This document shows, one piece after another, positions 36,115 through 47,900 of a DNA stretch of 64,000 bases. The DNA lies in NCBI RefSeq assembly GCF_032452875.1, contig NC_083890.1, forward strand, positions 45,754,483 through 45,818,482, given 5' to 3'. The stretch comes from Bos javanicus (taxonomy: Eukaryota > Chordata > Mammalia > Artiodactyla > Bovidae). A model generated the notes under the pieces. That model was not told the origin of the DNA, searched no databases, and was given only the letters and a program-made list of their open reading frames with translations. How positions within the stretch are numbered: position 1 is the stretch's first letter; every line of letters starts with the position of its first letter. The translations under genes and the position numbers were made by a program.

Positions 36115-37648
36115 CCCAGATAATCACTATGGTGTGATCACTCACCTAGAGCCAGACATCCTGGAATGTGAAGTCAAGTGGGCCTTAGAAAGCATCACTA
36201 CGAACAGAGCTATGGAGGTGATGGAATTCCAGTTGAGCTATTTCAAATCCTGAAAGATGATGCTGTGAAAATGATGCACTCAATATGCCAGAAAATTTGG
36301 AAAACTCAGCAGTGGCCACAGGACTGGAAAAGGTCAGTTTTCATTCCAATCCCAAAGAAAGGCAATGCCAAAGAATGCTCAAACTACCACACAGGTTGCA
36401 CTCATCTCATAGGCTAGGAAAAGTAATGCTCAAAATTCTCCAAGCCAGGCTTCAGCAATAGGTGAACCGTGAACTTCCAATGTTCAAGCTGGCAGAGGAA
36501 CGAGAGATCAAGTTGCCAACATCTGCTGGATCATCGAAAAACCAAGAGTTCCAGAAAAACATCTGTTTCTGCTTTATTGACTATGCCAAAGCCTTTGACT
36601 GTGTGGATCACAATAAACTGTGGAAAATTCTGAAAGAGATGGGAATACCAGACCACCTGACCTGCCTCTTGAGAAATTTGTATGCAGGTCAGGAAGCAAG
36701 AGTTAGAACTGGACATGGAACAACAGACTGGTTCCAAATAGGAAAGAGAGTACCTCAAGACTGTATATTGTCACCCTGCTTATTTAACTTACATGCAGAG
36801 TACATCATGAGAAATGCTGGGCTGGAAGAAGCACAAGCTGGAATCAAGACTGCCGGGAGAAATATCAATAACCTCAGATATGCAGATGACACGACCCTTA
36901 TGGCAGAAAGTGGAGAACTAAAGAGCCTCTTGATGAAAGTGAAAGAGGAGAGTGAAAAAGTTGGCTTAAAGCTCAACATTCAGAAAACTAAGATCATGGC
37001 ATCTCGTCCCATCACTTCATGGCAAACAGATGGGGAAACAATGCAAACAGTGGATGACTTTTATTTTTCTGGGCTCCAAAATCACTGCAGATGGTGACTG
37101 CAGCCATGAAATTAAAAGACACTTACTCCTTGGAAGGAAAGTTATGACCAACCTAGATAGCATATTCAAAAGCAGAGACATTACTTTGCCAACGAAGATC
37201 CATCTAGTCAAGGCTATGGTTTTTCCAGCGGTCATGTATGGATGCGAGAGTTGGACTATAAAGAAAGCTGAGTGCCGAAGAATTTATGCTTTTGAACTGT
37301 GGTGTTGGAGAAGACTCTTGAAAGTCCCTTGTACTACAAGGAGATCCAACCAGTCCATCCTAAAGGAAATCAGTCCTGGGTGTTCACTGGTAGGACTGAT
37401 GTTGAAGCTGAAACTCCAATACTTTGGCCACCTGACGCAAAGAGCTGACCCATTAGAAAATACCCTGATGCTGGGAAAGATTGAGGGCAGGAGGAGAAGG
37501 GGACGACAGAGGATAAGATGGTTGGATGGCATCACCGACTCAATGGACATGGGTTTGGGTGGACTCCGGGAGTTGGTGATGGACAGGGAGACCTGGCATG
37601 CTGTGGTTCATGGCGTCTCAAAGAGTCGGACACAACTGAGCAACTGAA
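36115..37648 (+). mobile_element. BovB LINE, 5'-truncated
   Basis: About 1.5 kb with the same start point family as the 8.4-kb copy (GGTGTGATCACTCACCTAGAGCC). RT palm is open from 36462 to 37097 with FIDYAKAFDCVDH, PCLFNLHAEY and an intact YADD box. A one-base slip near 37065 shifts to the frame 37030-37647, which keeps the thumb region and the standard C-terminal SKSRTQLSN. Earlier frameshifts near 36210 and 36410 also break it. Inactive. Confidence 0.93.
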
Positions 37649-37766
37649 CTGAAACCACAGATTTAATTACATACAGTCCTAGGCCCTGGTAGAGCCGTTT
37701 TTTGAAATAAGATACAAATAATTAAGATATAGTTTTAAGACTACCTTTGTTAGAAGATAAACTAAA

Positions 37767-37867
37767 GCCTACAGCCATACCACCCTGAACGCGCCGCATC
37801 TCATCTGATGATGGAAGCTAAGCAGAGTCGGGCCTGGTTAGTACTTGGATGGGAGATTAGCCAAGTG
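37767..37867 (+). pseudogene. 5S rRNA pseudogene, 3'-truncated
   Basis: GCCTACAGCCATACCACCCTGAACGCGCC, GGAAGCTAAGCAGAGTCGGGCCTGG and TTAGTACTTGGATGGGAGA align with vertebrate 5S rRNA. About 100 of 120 bases are present; the CGATCTCGTCTGATCTC stretch is mutated and the last 20 bases, including the GGGTGCTGTAGGC end, are lost. The internal box C region (TAAGCAG.GTCGGGCCTGG) has one change. Confidence 0.92.
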
Positions 37868-38286
37868 TTTTTTTTAATGGGCTGAAGCAGATTTAAAATA
37901 AAGGAAATGTCATTTTCCTATCTTAACATTTCCTTGTCATCCACTGGAAATAGAACAGTTTAATCAAGTTTGGCAGCCTCTCTTTAACCTTCTGTTCGGA
38001 GCCCTGAACTTCAGCATATGCATTATACATATGTATTTTATTTATCTGTAGCTCTTAAGCTTGTCTTAACTTCCTGGTATGAATGTCTTTTTATACCATT
38101 TGTTATCAAAATGAACAAAATCCTCATTAAAATTATTAGAACCACTTGAAGAGGCCAAAGTAATGCAGGTTTTTCATTCTTCCCCCACTTAAATAGAAAT
38201 CTGAAAAATAACTCCTTTATCCACTTTTGGTAAAAATGTGTTCAGGATTTTATATTATTTTAAGCCACAATATTTAGAGAAAGATC

Positions 38287-38292
38287 TTTATT
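38287..38292 (-). terminator. Candidate PAK1IP1 poly(A) signal
   Basis: Minus-strand AATAAA about 475 bases after the stop; if used, the 3'UTR would contain the Bov-tA at 38332-38549. I found no clearer signal nearer the stop. Confidence 0.3.
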
Positions 38293-38331
38293 TGCTTTAC
38301 ACAGCAGTAAAAATTATATATTATAGGTTGC

Positions 38332-38549
38332 ATGTGTGTGGGCTCAGTCATTATGTCATGTCCAATTCTTTTGTGAGCCCTCTGGACTGTGGTCCACCAG
38401 GCTCCTCTGTCCATGGGATTTCCCAGGCCAGAATACTGGAGTGAATTGCCATTTCATTTGCCAGGGGATCTTCCCAACCCATGGATCAAACCTTTGTCTC
38501 CTGCATTGGCAGGTAGATTCTTTACCACTGAGCCACCTGGGAAGCCCAT
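38332..38549 (-). mobile_element. Bov-tA SINE
   Basis: GGGCTCAGTCATTATGTCATG to TGAGCCACCTGGGAAGCCCA, reverse orientation, just downstream of PAK1IP1. Confidence 0.87.
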
Positions 38550-38765
38550 ATTATACATTAAGATACTATAATATCACCATGATATATAACTAATATTGCC
38601 TTTCAAAAAGTTTTACCACAGTTTTTAAAAAAAACCTGAACGTGATTTTTAAGCGTACGTTTTCTTCAAAAGAAGAAATTCCAAGCTTTTACTTAGGGGA
38701 AAAAAAAAAAAAGTATATTTGAAAAAAATTTCCTGCTAGGAAAAATTTGGGATTCACTGCATCAT

Positions 38766-38968
38766 TCATATTTTCTTCTTTTTTCTCTTTTTTTCCAACA
38801 TTTCTACTGTTTTTCTCTTCTTGGCTGACACCAGGCTGTTTCCCCTTGTTGGCTTATTACTGTCACCAGTTAAACTACATTTCTCTGCGTCTGGTTTTGG
38901 CTGCTTTTCTTCCTCCTGGACTGCATGGCCAGATTCCTCTTTGTTGCGTCTGGACTGTTCTTTACTTA
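38766..38968 (-). CDS. PAK1IP1: PAK1IP1 terminal exon, basic tail
   Basis: Acceptor GTGTTTTAG, stop TGA at 38766-38768. 203 bp encoding VSKEQSRRNKEESGHAVQEE, a charged linker and KKRKTVEMLEKKRKKKKI. The KKRKKKK cluster is a likely nuclear/nucleolar signal. Confidence 0.94.
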
Positions 38969-41900
38969 CTAAAACACAAGAGACAGGGTATTTAAAGGCT
39001 GTTTTTCCCTCTAAGGTAAAATAAGTTGACAATAAAGTGAAGTTATCTGGCACTCCTCCACCTCAAGAGATAGCTTAAATTTTTTTAAAAGATCGGTTTC
39101 ACTTACCAGGAGCAGGCTCGGCGGCAGCAGGCGGGCTTTCTTTTGTGTCTGTCCTTCTGTCCAGCCACACCCCAAGACACGTCAGCCTGGCGTTCGTGTT
39201 TATTTCACACAATAGAGACGGGGAAACTTTCTATAATGTGAGAAAGAAAATGTGAGATAACATAAAGGAATTTTAAATAATTTTGTTTCCATAACCAAGT
39301 TACCTTAATTAAAAACTTACACAGCATTTTCTTGAGTATAAAAGGAATGCTGTTTAGAAAACACTTGTGACCTTGACTCGTGATTGGTTTGACTATGTCC
39401 ACCAATTCCTAAGAAGCACTTCACTAAGGAAAGGCGCTATTTGATCTTGTTCAGTTCCAGGTTTTAACAAAGAACCTTGCACAAACTAGGTACTCAACAA
39501 ACCACACTCAGAGACTGTTTTTAAGAGAATAAACCAACACTCTGTAAGAGGGAGACTACCAGAGAATTTAAATGTGTAATTATCTGGTTCAAAACTATTG
39601 TTAATTCTACAATTGATCGCAAGTTCCCCATTTTTTCCTAGCAATGGCAGGATTTTTATCTAACAGAAGGTTATAGAGAAGATCATCGATACACAGAAGA
39701 GAAAAACATGCTGTTTCTCTGACTGAATGAGCAGGAGTTCTGGGATCCAGCCAGTTCAGACTCACCAATACCAACCCCTGGGGCAGCACTACAGAATCCT
39801 AATCTTAAAACCATGAATATCAATCAGGCCTTGAAGAGATGTAACATGTAAAAGATCTGTGCCCAATGAACCTTTAAGAAAATCCACCTCACTTAACTCA
39901 AAGTCATACTGACAGTAAGACCTGCATTTGGTTTATTTATATTGTGTTGAGACACTGACCTTGTCCTGCTTAAGCTTCCACATTTTGATGAAACCATCAC
40001 TCGATGCTGTAACAAGAACGTGATGCTCTGGAGTTTCAAAACTGAACATGTCTTTTACCCTAGGACAAAAACAGTGACACTGTAAAGGAGCCTTTCCTCC
40101 AGACAGTATGATGCTGCTAGAAAACTTCCAGGCACATAGTCTCTCGACTTTTCAAGGCTTCGGGTATTTCCAAACTGCTCAAACAACAGTTGCAAAAATT
40201 TAACATGCCTCACAATCCCATGAGTTGGTTGAGTCATTTTCAGGGTCTAAATTCCAAGATAGAATTGACTGTCAACCATACCTTAAGAAGGACTTGAAAA
40301 GATGATAGACAACTATAAATAATCAGATTATCAGGAATAAAAGGAATTATCAGGAATTAAAGGAAATAAACATATTCAAACCCCCTCCACCTCAGGAAAC
40401 TATTGAGAGAAAGACCGAGGCCTCCTCCCCTTGTCCTCAGGGCCCACCACCCACCTTCTGAGCTACTATCATTTTCCTTCTGGATTATGGAGTAAACTAA
40501 CTGGCCTCTCGGCTTCCATTTTTGCACCCTAACAACTTTTAAAAAAATCAAACCTTGTTATTCCCAGGCTTAAAATTCTACAGAGGTAGGTTCGGTTTCA
40601 AAACACCACAAGAGGGAGGAAGTGGCTGGGACATAGAAAACCCAGCACCTACAAAGGCATTTGATATATAACTCAAACTCCTTCCCACAACATGTCAGGC
40701 CTGGCACCATCTGGCTCCCTCTGACCCAGTGACAGTCTTCTATCTGTTCCTAAAATACACCAAGCTCTTTTCTCCCTCAGGGCCACTGTGCCTACAATTC
40801 TCTCTTTTAGAAATAGCTCCTTTATCCCAAAGGTCTCATTCCCCCTTCCCCGATCATCCCATCCAAATAAGTTACCTGTGTTATTCCCAAATTGTAATAC
40901 CTATTTCCTTCCTGTTAGGATTACCTGAGTTCTTGTTTATCCTATTTGTTGTCCCTGATAAGATAAGAGCCAGGAGAGTGCAAGCTCCTGCTGCAGTCTT
41001 TCATTACAGACACTCAGCGAATACTTGTTAAACAACCAAATATCCATGAAGAGCCACATGGCCTTGAAGAATAGGCTCCCTTCCCCAAAACTAGGCGGGC
41101 AGAAACCAGGGCCTGTCTAGTGAGCGCAGTATTCTATTTGTAAAGAGAGATTTCCTAAAGCTAAACTATGACACAGAAAACAAACACTGAGAGTTGACTG
41201 GGACTTCCTTGGTGGTCCCACGGCTGAGGCTCCACGCTCCCAGTGCAGGGGACCCGGATTCGACTATATCCCACGTGCCACAGCGTGCTGCAACCAAGAC
41301 TCTGTGCAGCCAAATAAATAAGCATTTTTATTTTTATTTATTTTTTTTTTCAAGGGGAATGTCTAATCTTTATTATATTTCTTGTATTGTTGGACAGTTT
41401 TTACAATGAGGACATACATGTAGCTTCTGTAACTGAAAAATGACATTTGTAAATACCAGTAAAAATTCAAATGAAGGGATCACAACCATTCCAAGGCTTT
41501 TTCTTTCTTCTCCCATCATTAATCACAAAATTTCAAGTAAACATAAGGCACAGAAAATAATAGAACAGACATTCCTGCACCCACCATCCAAATTTAACAG
41601 ATGTTAACATTTTGCCAAATTTGCTTCAGAGTGTGGAATGAAAATGTTACTGCTATACTTAAAGCTTTGTGCCCTACCTTCAAGGTGGCAATTTTTGGAA
41701 GTTGTGCATCATTTACAATCTTTTATCATAAAATAAGGTGCCCATAGACAGTCTTAAGCTTAGTTTTCTCACATTTTGCAGAAGACTGCTTGTAAGAGTG
41801 ATTACAGACTGCATCCTTGGACCACCTGAAGAGTATTCCATTTCCTATTCATCTCCTGTCACCTCCTACCCTGGTCTTAATGCTATCTCCCTGAACGACC

Positions 41901-44900
41901 ATCTTCTCTGGGCTCTGTGTCCATCCTCTTCCCTCTGTTCCATCTTGACAACTACTGCCAGATTACTTCCTAAACTACAGTTTCTCAGCTTCAGCATTAC
42001 AGACACTTGGGGTGGATAATTCTTTGTTGCAGGGGGCTGTCCTTTCCATTGTATGATGTTTAACATCATCCCTGTCCTCTACCTACTAGATGCCAGTAGC
42101 ACCTTCTCCAGTTGTGAAAACAGAAAGTGTATCAGGGGACATCAGAAACCTTGCAGTGCCCCCATCCCTGTGGTGAGCCCCTGTAGACTCACGCCTCCAC
42201 AGGAGACCCTCCAACACTGGCAGGTAGTTTTGATTCAGTCTCCTTTGGGGTCACTGCTCCTCTCCTCTGGGTATTGGTGTGTGCAAAATTTTGTTTGTGC
42301 CTTCCAAGACTGGAGTCTCGGTTTCCCTCAGTCCTCTGAAGGCCTATAATCAAATCCCACTGGCCCTCAAGGCTAGATTCCCTGGGGATTCCCAGTCCCT
42401 TTGTCGGATGCCTAGGCTGGGAAGCCTGACACGGGGTTCAGAACCTTCACAACAATGGGTGAACTTCTTTGCTATTATTGTTTTCCAGTTTGTGGGTCAC
42501 CCACCTGGTGGGTATGGGATTTGATTTTATCGTGATTGCGCCCCTCCTACTGTCTCACTGCCGCTTCTTCTTTGTCATTTTATGTGGGACATCTTTTTTG
42601 GTGGGTTCCAGCAGCCTCCTGTTGATGGTTGTTCGACAGCTAGGTACAGTTTTGGTGCTCTCATAGCGAGAGATGAGCACACGTCCTTCTACTCTGCCTT
42701 CTTGAACCAGAAGCCTGGCAGGCAGATTCTTAACCACTAGACCACCAGGGAGCCCACACACATAAGCATCAGAGCTGTCCCCACATTGACCTGATTCCGA
42801 AACCCATCCACTAAACTACCAGACTTCACACCTCCAAAGGAGGATACAGCTAGAGGCCAAAGTCATTAGAAAACATTATAAAAAATAATGGGACTTGAGT
42901 CTGACCTTGAAGGGCAAACAAGTTGAATAGACCAAAACTAGCAGCTAAGACGCATCTTCAGATGTGGGAAAGGATGCACACAGGCCCAGAGGTGAGAATT
43001 AGCCTATTTCAAGAAGTCAGTGGAGCAGGAAGATTGATCTACTTGAATGATACAAAGAAGTGAGAAATGAAAGTGAGGGCAGATTGTGACTGGCCTTGAA
43101 ATCAGGTGGAGCTAGAGGAGATGAAGGAAGAATTTGATTATGTCATGATAGGAAAATGGGAGGCAGTTTGGGCATGGACATGATATCAAAAGTCATAGTT
43201 TGGACAGTGGTTCTCAACCAGGATGACTTTTCCCTGCAGGGGACATGTGGCAATGTCCCCTGAAATAAGCATTTTTAAAAATAACTAAGAATTGTTTGAA
43301 ACATAAAAGAACATGCAAATAAAACACATGATCACCATTTTACAAAATTACAGCAGAAAAAGCAGGAGCAGTAAACTCTTGGGTGGTTAGAACTGGGTTG
43401 GTTCCCTTCTCCATCACCTAACAGGGTGGTAACCTTGGTCCGGTTATTAACCATTGACCCTGAGACTCACGTCTGCCTGCAGAGATACAGTGAGTGGTAA
43501 GAGGTGATGGAGATGGATGCAAGACAGAGGTCAACATGTCATTTATTTCTCCTGCAGGAAAAGCAGAGTGTGGGAAGGGGCCACTGGACAGGCAAACAGA
43601 GGGAAAATAGACAAGAGTGGTTGGGGCAGAGCTAATTTTTTTTTCCCACTCAAGTATGAATTGAGGGTTCCAGGCCGCAAGTGTAATGAAATTATTGAGA
43701 AAATAAGTCTGTTGTGCCAATGACTAGTCCTGGTGACGACTTCACCACTTTTGCATCACTATGGCCAAGACAACATTTCCACCATCCTCTTGGGAAAAAA
43801 AAAAAAAAATCAGCTATGTAGATATGTCTATTTCTGTAGTCGTTCACAAAAAAGTCTGCCTTATGAAGCTACTGCATTTATAAGAGACCCTCCACATACA
43901 AGCACACAGAGATTAGTGTGTTAAAAAAAAAAAAAAAGTACCTGTTTTCATGAGCTTTAAACTCAGACAGGCATGTTAGGGAATCACAGTCAAAAAACCT
44001 TACAACCTCTTCATCTCCAGCCACTGCGAGGACAGATTCCTAACAGAGGGGAAAATAAAACACACATTAACACCCAGAATGTCATCAACAACTCTGACCA
44101 TCACCATATACACTCAGCTCCCACCATTGACTTCCGATCACTTACTGAAAGAAATGTAACAGAAGACACTCTCCTTTCATTTGTGATGGTGCCACTGACG
44201 GATGCAGTGTCGAGCTGATAGACGTCTATTCTGTTCAGTATGACAACTACGTATTTCTCTCCTTTTGGCGACCATTCCACTATGTGAGCACCTGTAAGTT
44301 ACAAGAACAAAGCTGTTGTATTTCACAGATAAAAAAAGAAACTGATCAGGGGTCATAAAAAAAAATACCAAATATTTACACTGTGCACTTTCACATCCAT
44401 TATCCCATTAAACCTTCACAGCAAACTTATGATGCATATTTTTGTTAAATTTTAGACAAGGAATTGGTTTGAAGAATCATTAAGGTCATACAGTTCATAG
44501 GTGGCAGAGCCATGCCAAAAATCCCAATAGAAAGAGGAGGGGAAAAAAGTGACCTAAGGCCTATGCTCTCAGAAATAACTGTAGGTGTGCGGACACGAGA
44601 ACTTGTGTGTATACACATTCACAGCCTATCACATTTTCAAATGCATTCTAAACACTCACTTTAGGCTTCCCTGGTGGCTCAGTGGTAAAGAATCCACCTG
44701 ACAGTTCAGGAAACATGGGTTCGATCCCTGATCTGGGAAGATCCCGCATGTCTCAGAGCAGCCAAGTCTGTGTTATTGAGCCCTCATGCCTTAGAACCTA
44801 CGCTCCACAACAAGAGAAGCCACTGCCGTGGGGAGCCTGCACGCCACAGCAAAGAGCAGCCTCCCATCGCTGCGACTAGAGAAAAAGCCCTCGCGATGAC

Positions 44901-47900
44901 CAAGATCCAGCACAGCCAAAGATGAAATTTAAAGAAAGTCAAAAAACACTCACTTTGTTTTATGTTTTTTATGAATGCCGATCTTCCTTCCACAAGATTC
45001 CATGTTCTGCAAAACAGGAAGCTCATTTACCACATGATCACTGACTGACCATGTGTAAAGCTAAGTTTAATGAAGACACAAACGAACATTTACTACATGG
45101 CCATTCAGAAGAACTACCTTCTTTCTTATGGCAATGCCCGAAATATTTCTTATCAAGCAAGATTAAAACTCGCTCTGTTCCCACAGTCCTTTCCTCTGCT
45201 GAGTTCACTGTATTTTCAAAAGGCTTCCCTTCCTAAAATTCCTCTTTATATAAGACCCCTCTCTACTCCACAGCTGACGATTGCAATGTAGCATGTGTGT
45301 TTGAATTTAGAGCTTTTCATTTCCCCCCGCCTTTCCTTATGAAAAGGTTCATAAGCGTTCAGCTTTACCCTGGTGTCTGACAATGGCAGACAGTATAGAA
45401 ACAGTACCAACACCAACTTCCTTGGTGGCTCAGATGGTAAAGAATCTGTGTGCAATGCAGGAGACTTGAGTTGGGAAGATCCTCTGGAGAAGGGAAAGGC
45501 CACCCACTCCAGTATTCCTGCAGGACAGCTACTCACAGGGGCGTGGGCTCTTAAATTTGAAGACCAAAGTCCACAGCTTAGTAAAGGTGCTCCTGGGCCT
45601 TCATGACTCACCTCAGTGTCTTATCTGTACCCACAGACAGGGCCAACTTGCCAGATGGGTGAATGGAAAGGAAGGTCACATGTCCTCTAAAAGGAAACCG
45701 ACAGTTAGCCCCCAGCTTGACTGGCACCTGGAGAACACTGAGAGCAGGCGGGACTCACTTGTGAGCTCTGATCGACTTCAGGCACTCCCATCTCCTTGCG
45801 TCCCAGACACAGATGAGGCCGTCCTCGGCCCCGCTGATCAAGTGCCTGTTGCCATGGAATTTCAGGCAAGTGATCGTGCCTGTGGAAAAACCAATCAACG
45901 GTCTCTGTTACGTGTACTCACGTCTGCAGCTGCAGTGCCAAGCCAGCCACAGACCTTTCGTGACTGAATGAGCATGGCCATATTCCAGTAAACCTGCATT
46001 TATAGAATCAGGCCATCAGCCCAGATTTGGCCTGCAGACTGCTGACTCCTCTGGCTGCAAAGTCTAAATATTTATATTTTGTCCTTTTCAGAATAGAATA
46101 TGAACCCCTGAGTCAGTGCTGTCTCTGCACAAATCCAGATCGATTCTTCACATGGCTCTTTATACTGAAAGTCAAAGATCTGTGAGGAATAACTGTGCAC
46201 ACACCCCCTCTAAAAACCAAGAAAAATATGTGGGCCTATGTACTCCTCACAGTGGGAGACTCTAGCCATGTCTACCCACGTCTTCCTCCTTCACTCTTGT
46301 CTTATTTCTTATTTTGGAAATGCTGTTTTCCCGTATCTTCTACTACTTCTGCCCATGATTCTACCTGTTACCTGGAAAATAGCTTATGTACTACCAGCTG
46401 TTTGAAAACAACACTTGTATAAGAAATGAAAGAAATCAAGAATCCTGTTTCATTCATCCCCTATCTAAACTCTTCCCAGGTCAAACTCTGTCTTGAGGTT
46501 GAACATCTGTGCAGACCAGGTACAGACCAGACTTGTTCAGCTTATGTCTCCAAGCCCAAGGGAGGGAGAAGCCTTCCTTGTATGAACTGGGACTAGGAGA
46601 CAGAGGAAAAGGAATGCACACTTAAGTCACCCAAAGCTGAGCTGCTTCCGAAAAGCAAGACACTTGTCAAAGTAGCTAAGGACTATCTCACAGGGCACTT
46701 AAGGAGGACACTGATCACTCCAAATTTCTGCTACGAACAAACAGCAGACTCTTGGCTGGCAAGAACCTCTGAAATAGATGAAAGGTAGTGTAAACAAAAA
46801 GGGTATTTGTCTTATCTGCCTTTTGTTGCAGAAAACTACTTTCCTCAGGCAAGTTTTTCCTAACTGAGCACCTGAGTAAGAGGCTCTACTGTCCTGAGTT
46901 CTTCCTTCCCCTTCTTCTCCTGGAGCACACGTGAACCCCCTCCCTGTCTGTCGCCTGGAAAGACGCAGTGACAACAGCATATGATGCTCAACACTAGGGG
47001 CTTCCCCCTCGGCTCAGCTGGTAAAGAGTCCGCCTGCAATGCGGGAGACCTGGGCTCGATCCCTGGGTTGGGAAGATCCCCTGGAGAAGGGAAAGTTACC
47101 CAGTCCTGTATTCTGGCCTGGAGAATTCCACGGACTATACAGTCCATGGGGTCGTAGAGAGTTGGACACAACGGGGCGACTTTCACTTTCACTTCACTGG
47201 GGAATAAATCACCTGTTGGGTCTGTCTGTCCCCCAATCCTGGTGCTATCCTGCTCAACTTCACCATCAATGTGAAACCCCAGCTGTGACTAGGGGATCAC
47301 TCCTCCTGACCTCCTCCACTCCAATAACCTCCATCTCCTTGCACTCCAGTCCCTCACATGGCTATCCCCTGGAGCTTTTCCACAGTAAATCTCCAGCTCT
47401 AAGAATCTATCCCCTGACCGCAACCTCTCACTGTTCCAGCCCTTCCTGGCCTTCCTCCACTCACGCTCGCCTGCTTCATGTTCTGGAGATCTGCAGATCC
47501 TTGACACCCTACTCTCTCTAGGCCAACAACCTATTCTTTGTCCAAAACCCTCTGTTCCCATGTAAATCAATCCTTCTCTCCAACACACCAAGTAACTTTC
47601 CTTTGGCTACAGAAGTGTGTATAGCCTACTGCAAGCAGATGTCCATCGACAGCTTCCGACTCCAGCAGGCAGGCTCTCTGCTGGTTCTCGGCGTCTCTCC
47701 CACACTCACACTGCCAGCACCTTCCTCAGGCCTGCACTGCTCTCTGCCCCCATTCAATCCCAACCTCCTCCACTCGGGGTCCCCTGGGATCTGACCCTAC
47801 TGCCTCTCCAGCCACCCCAACCTCCCTGTCAGCCTTCTCAGAACACCGAGCGCCTTACACGTCCCCAGGCACACCAACAGTCAAAAAAGCACAGGCTGCA

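Larger units (their letters stand above)
34720..38250. other. Spacer between TMEM14C promoter and PAK1IP1 3' end
   Basis: 34.72-35.4 kb: end of the CpG-rich region and unique DNA with a C-run near 35240. Then a probable solo LTR (35440-35880), BovB (36115-37648), a 5S rRNA pseudogene (37767-37867) and AT-rich unique sequence. No coding exon seen. Confidence 0.55.
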
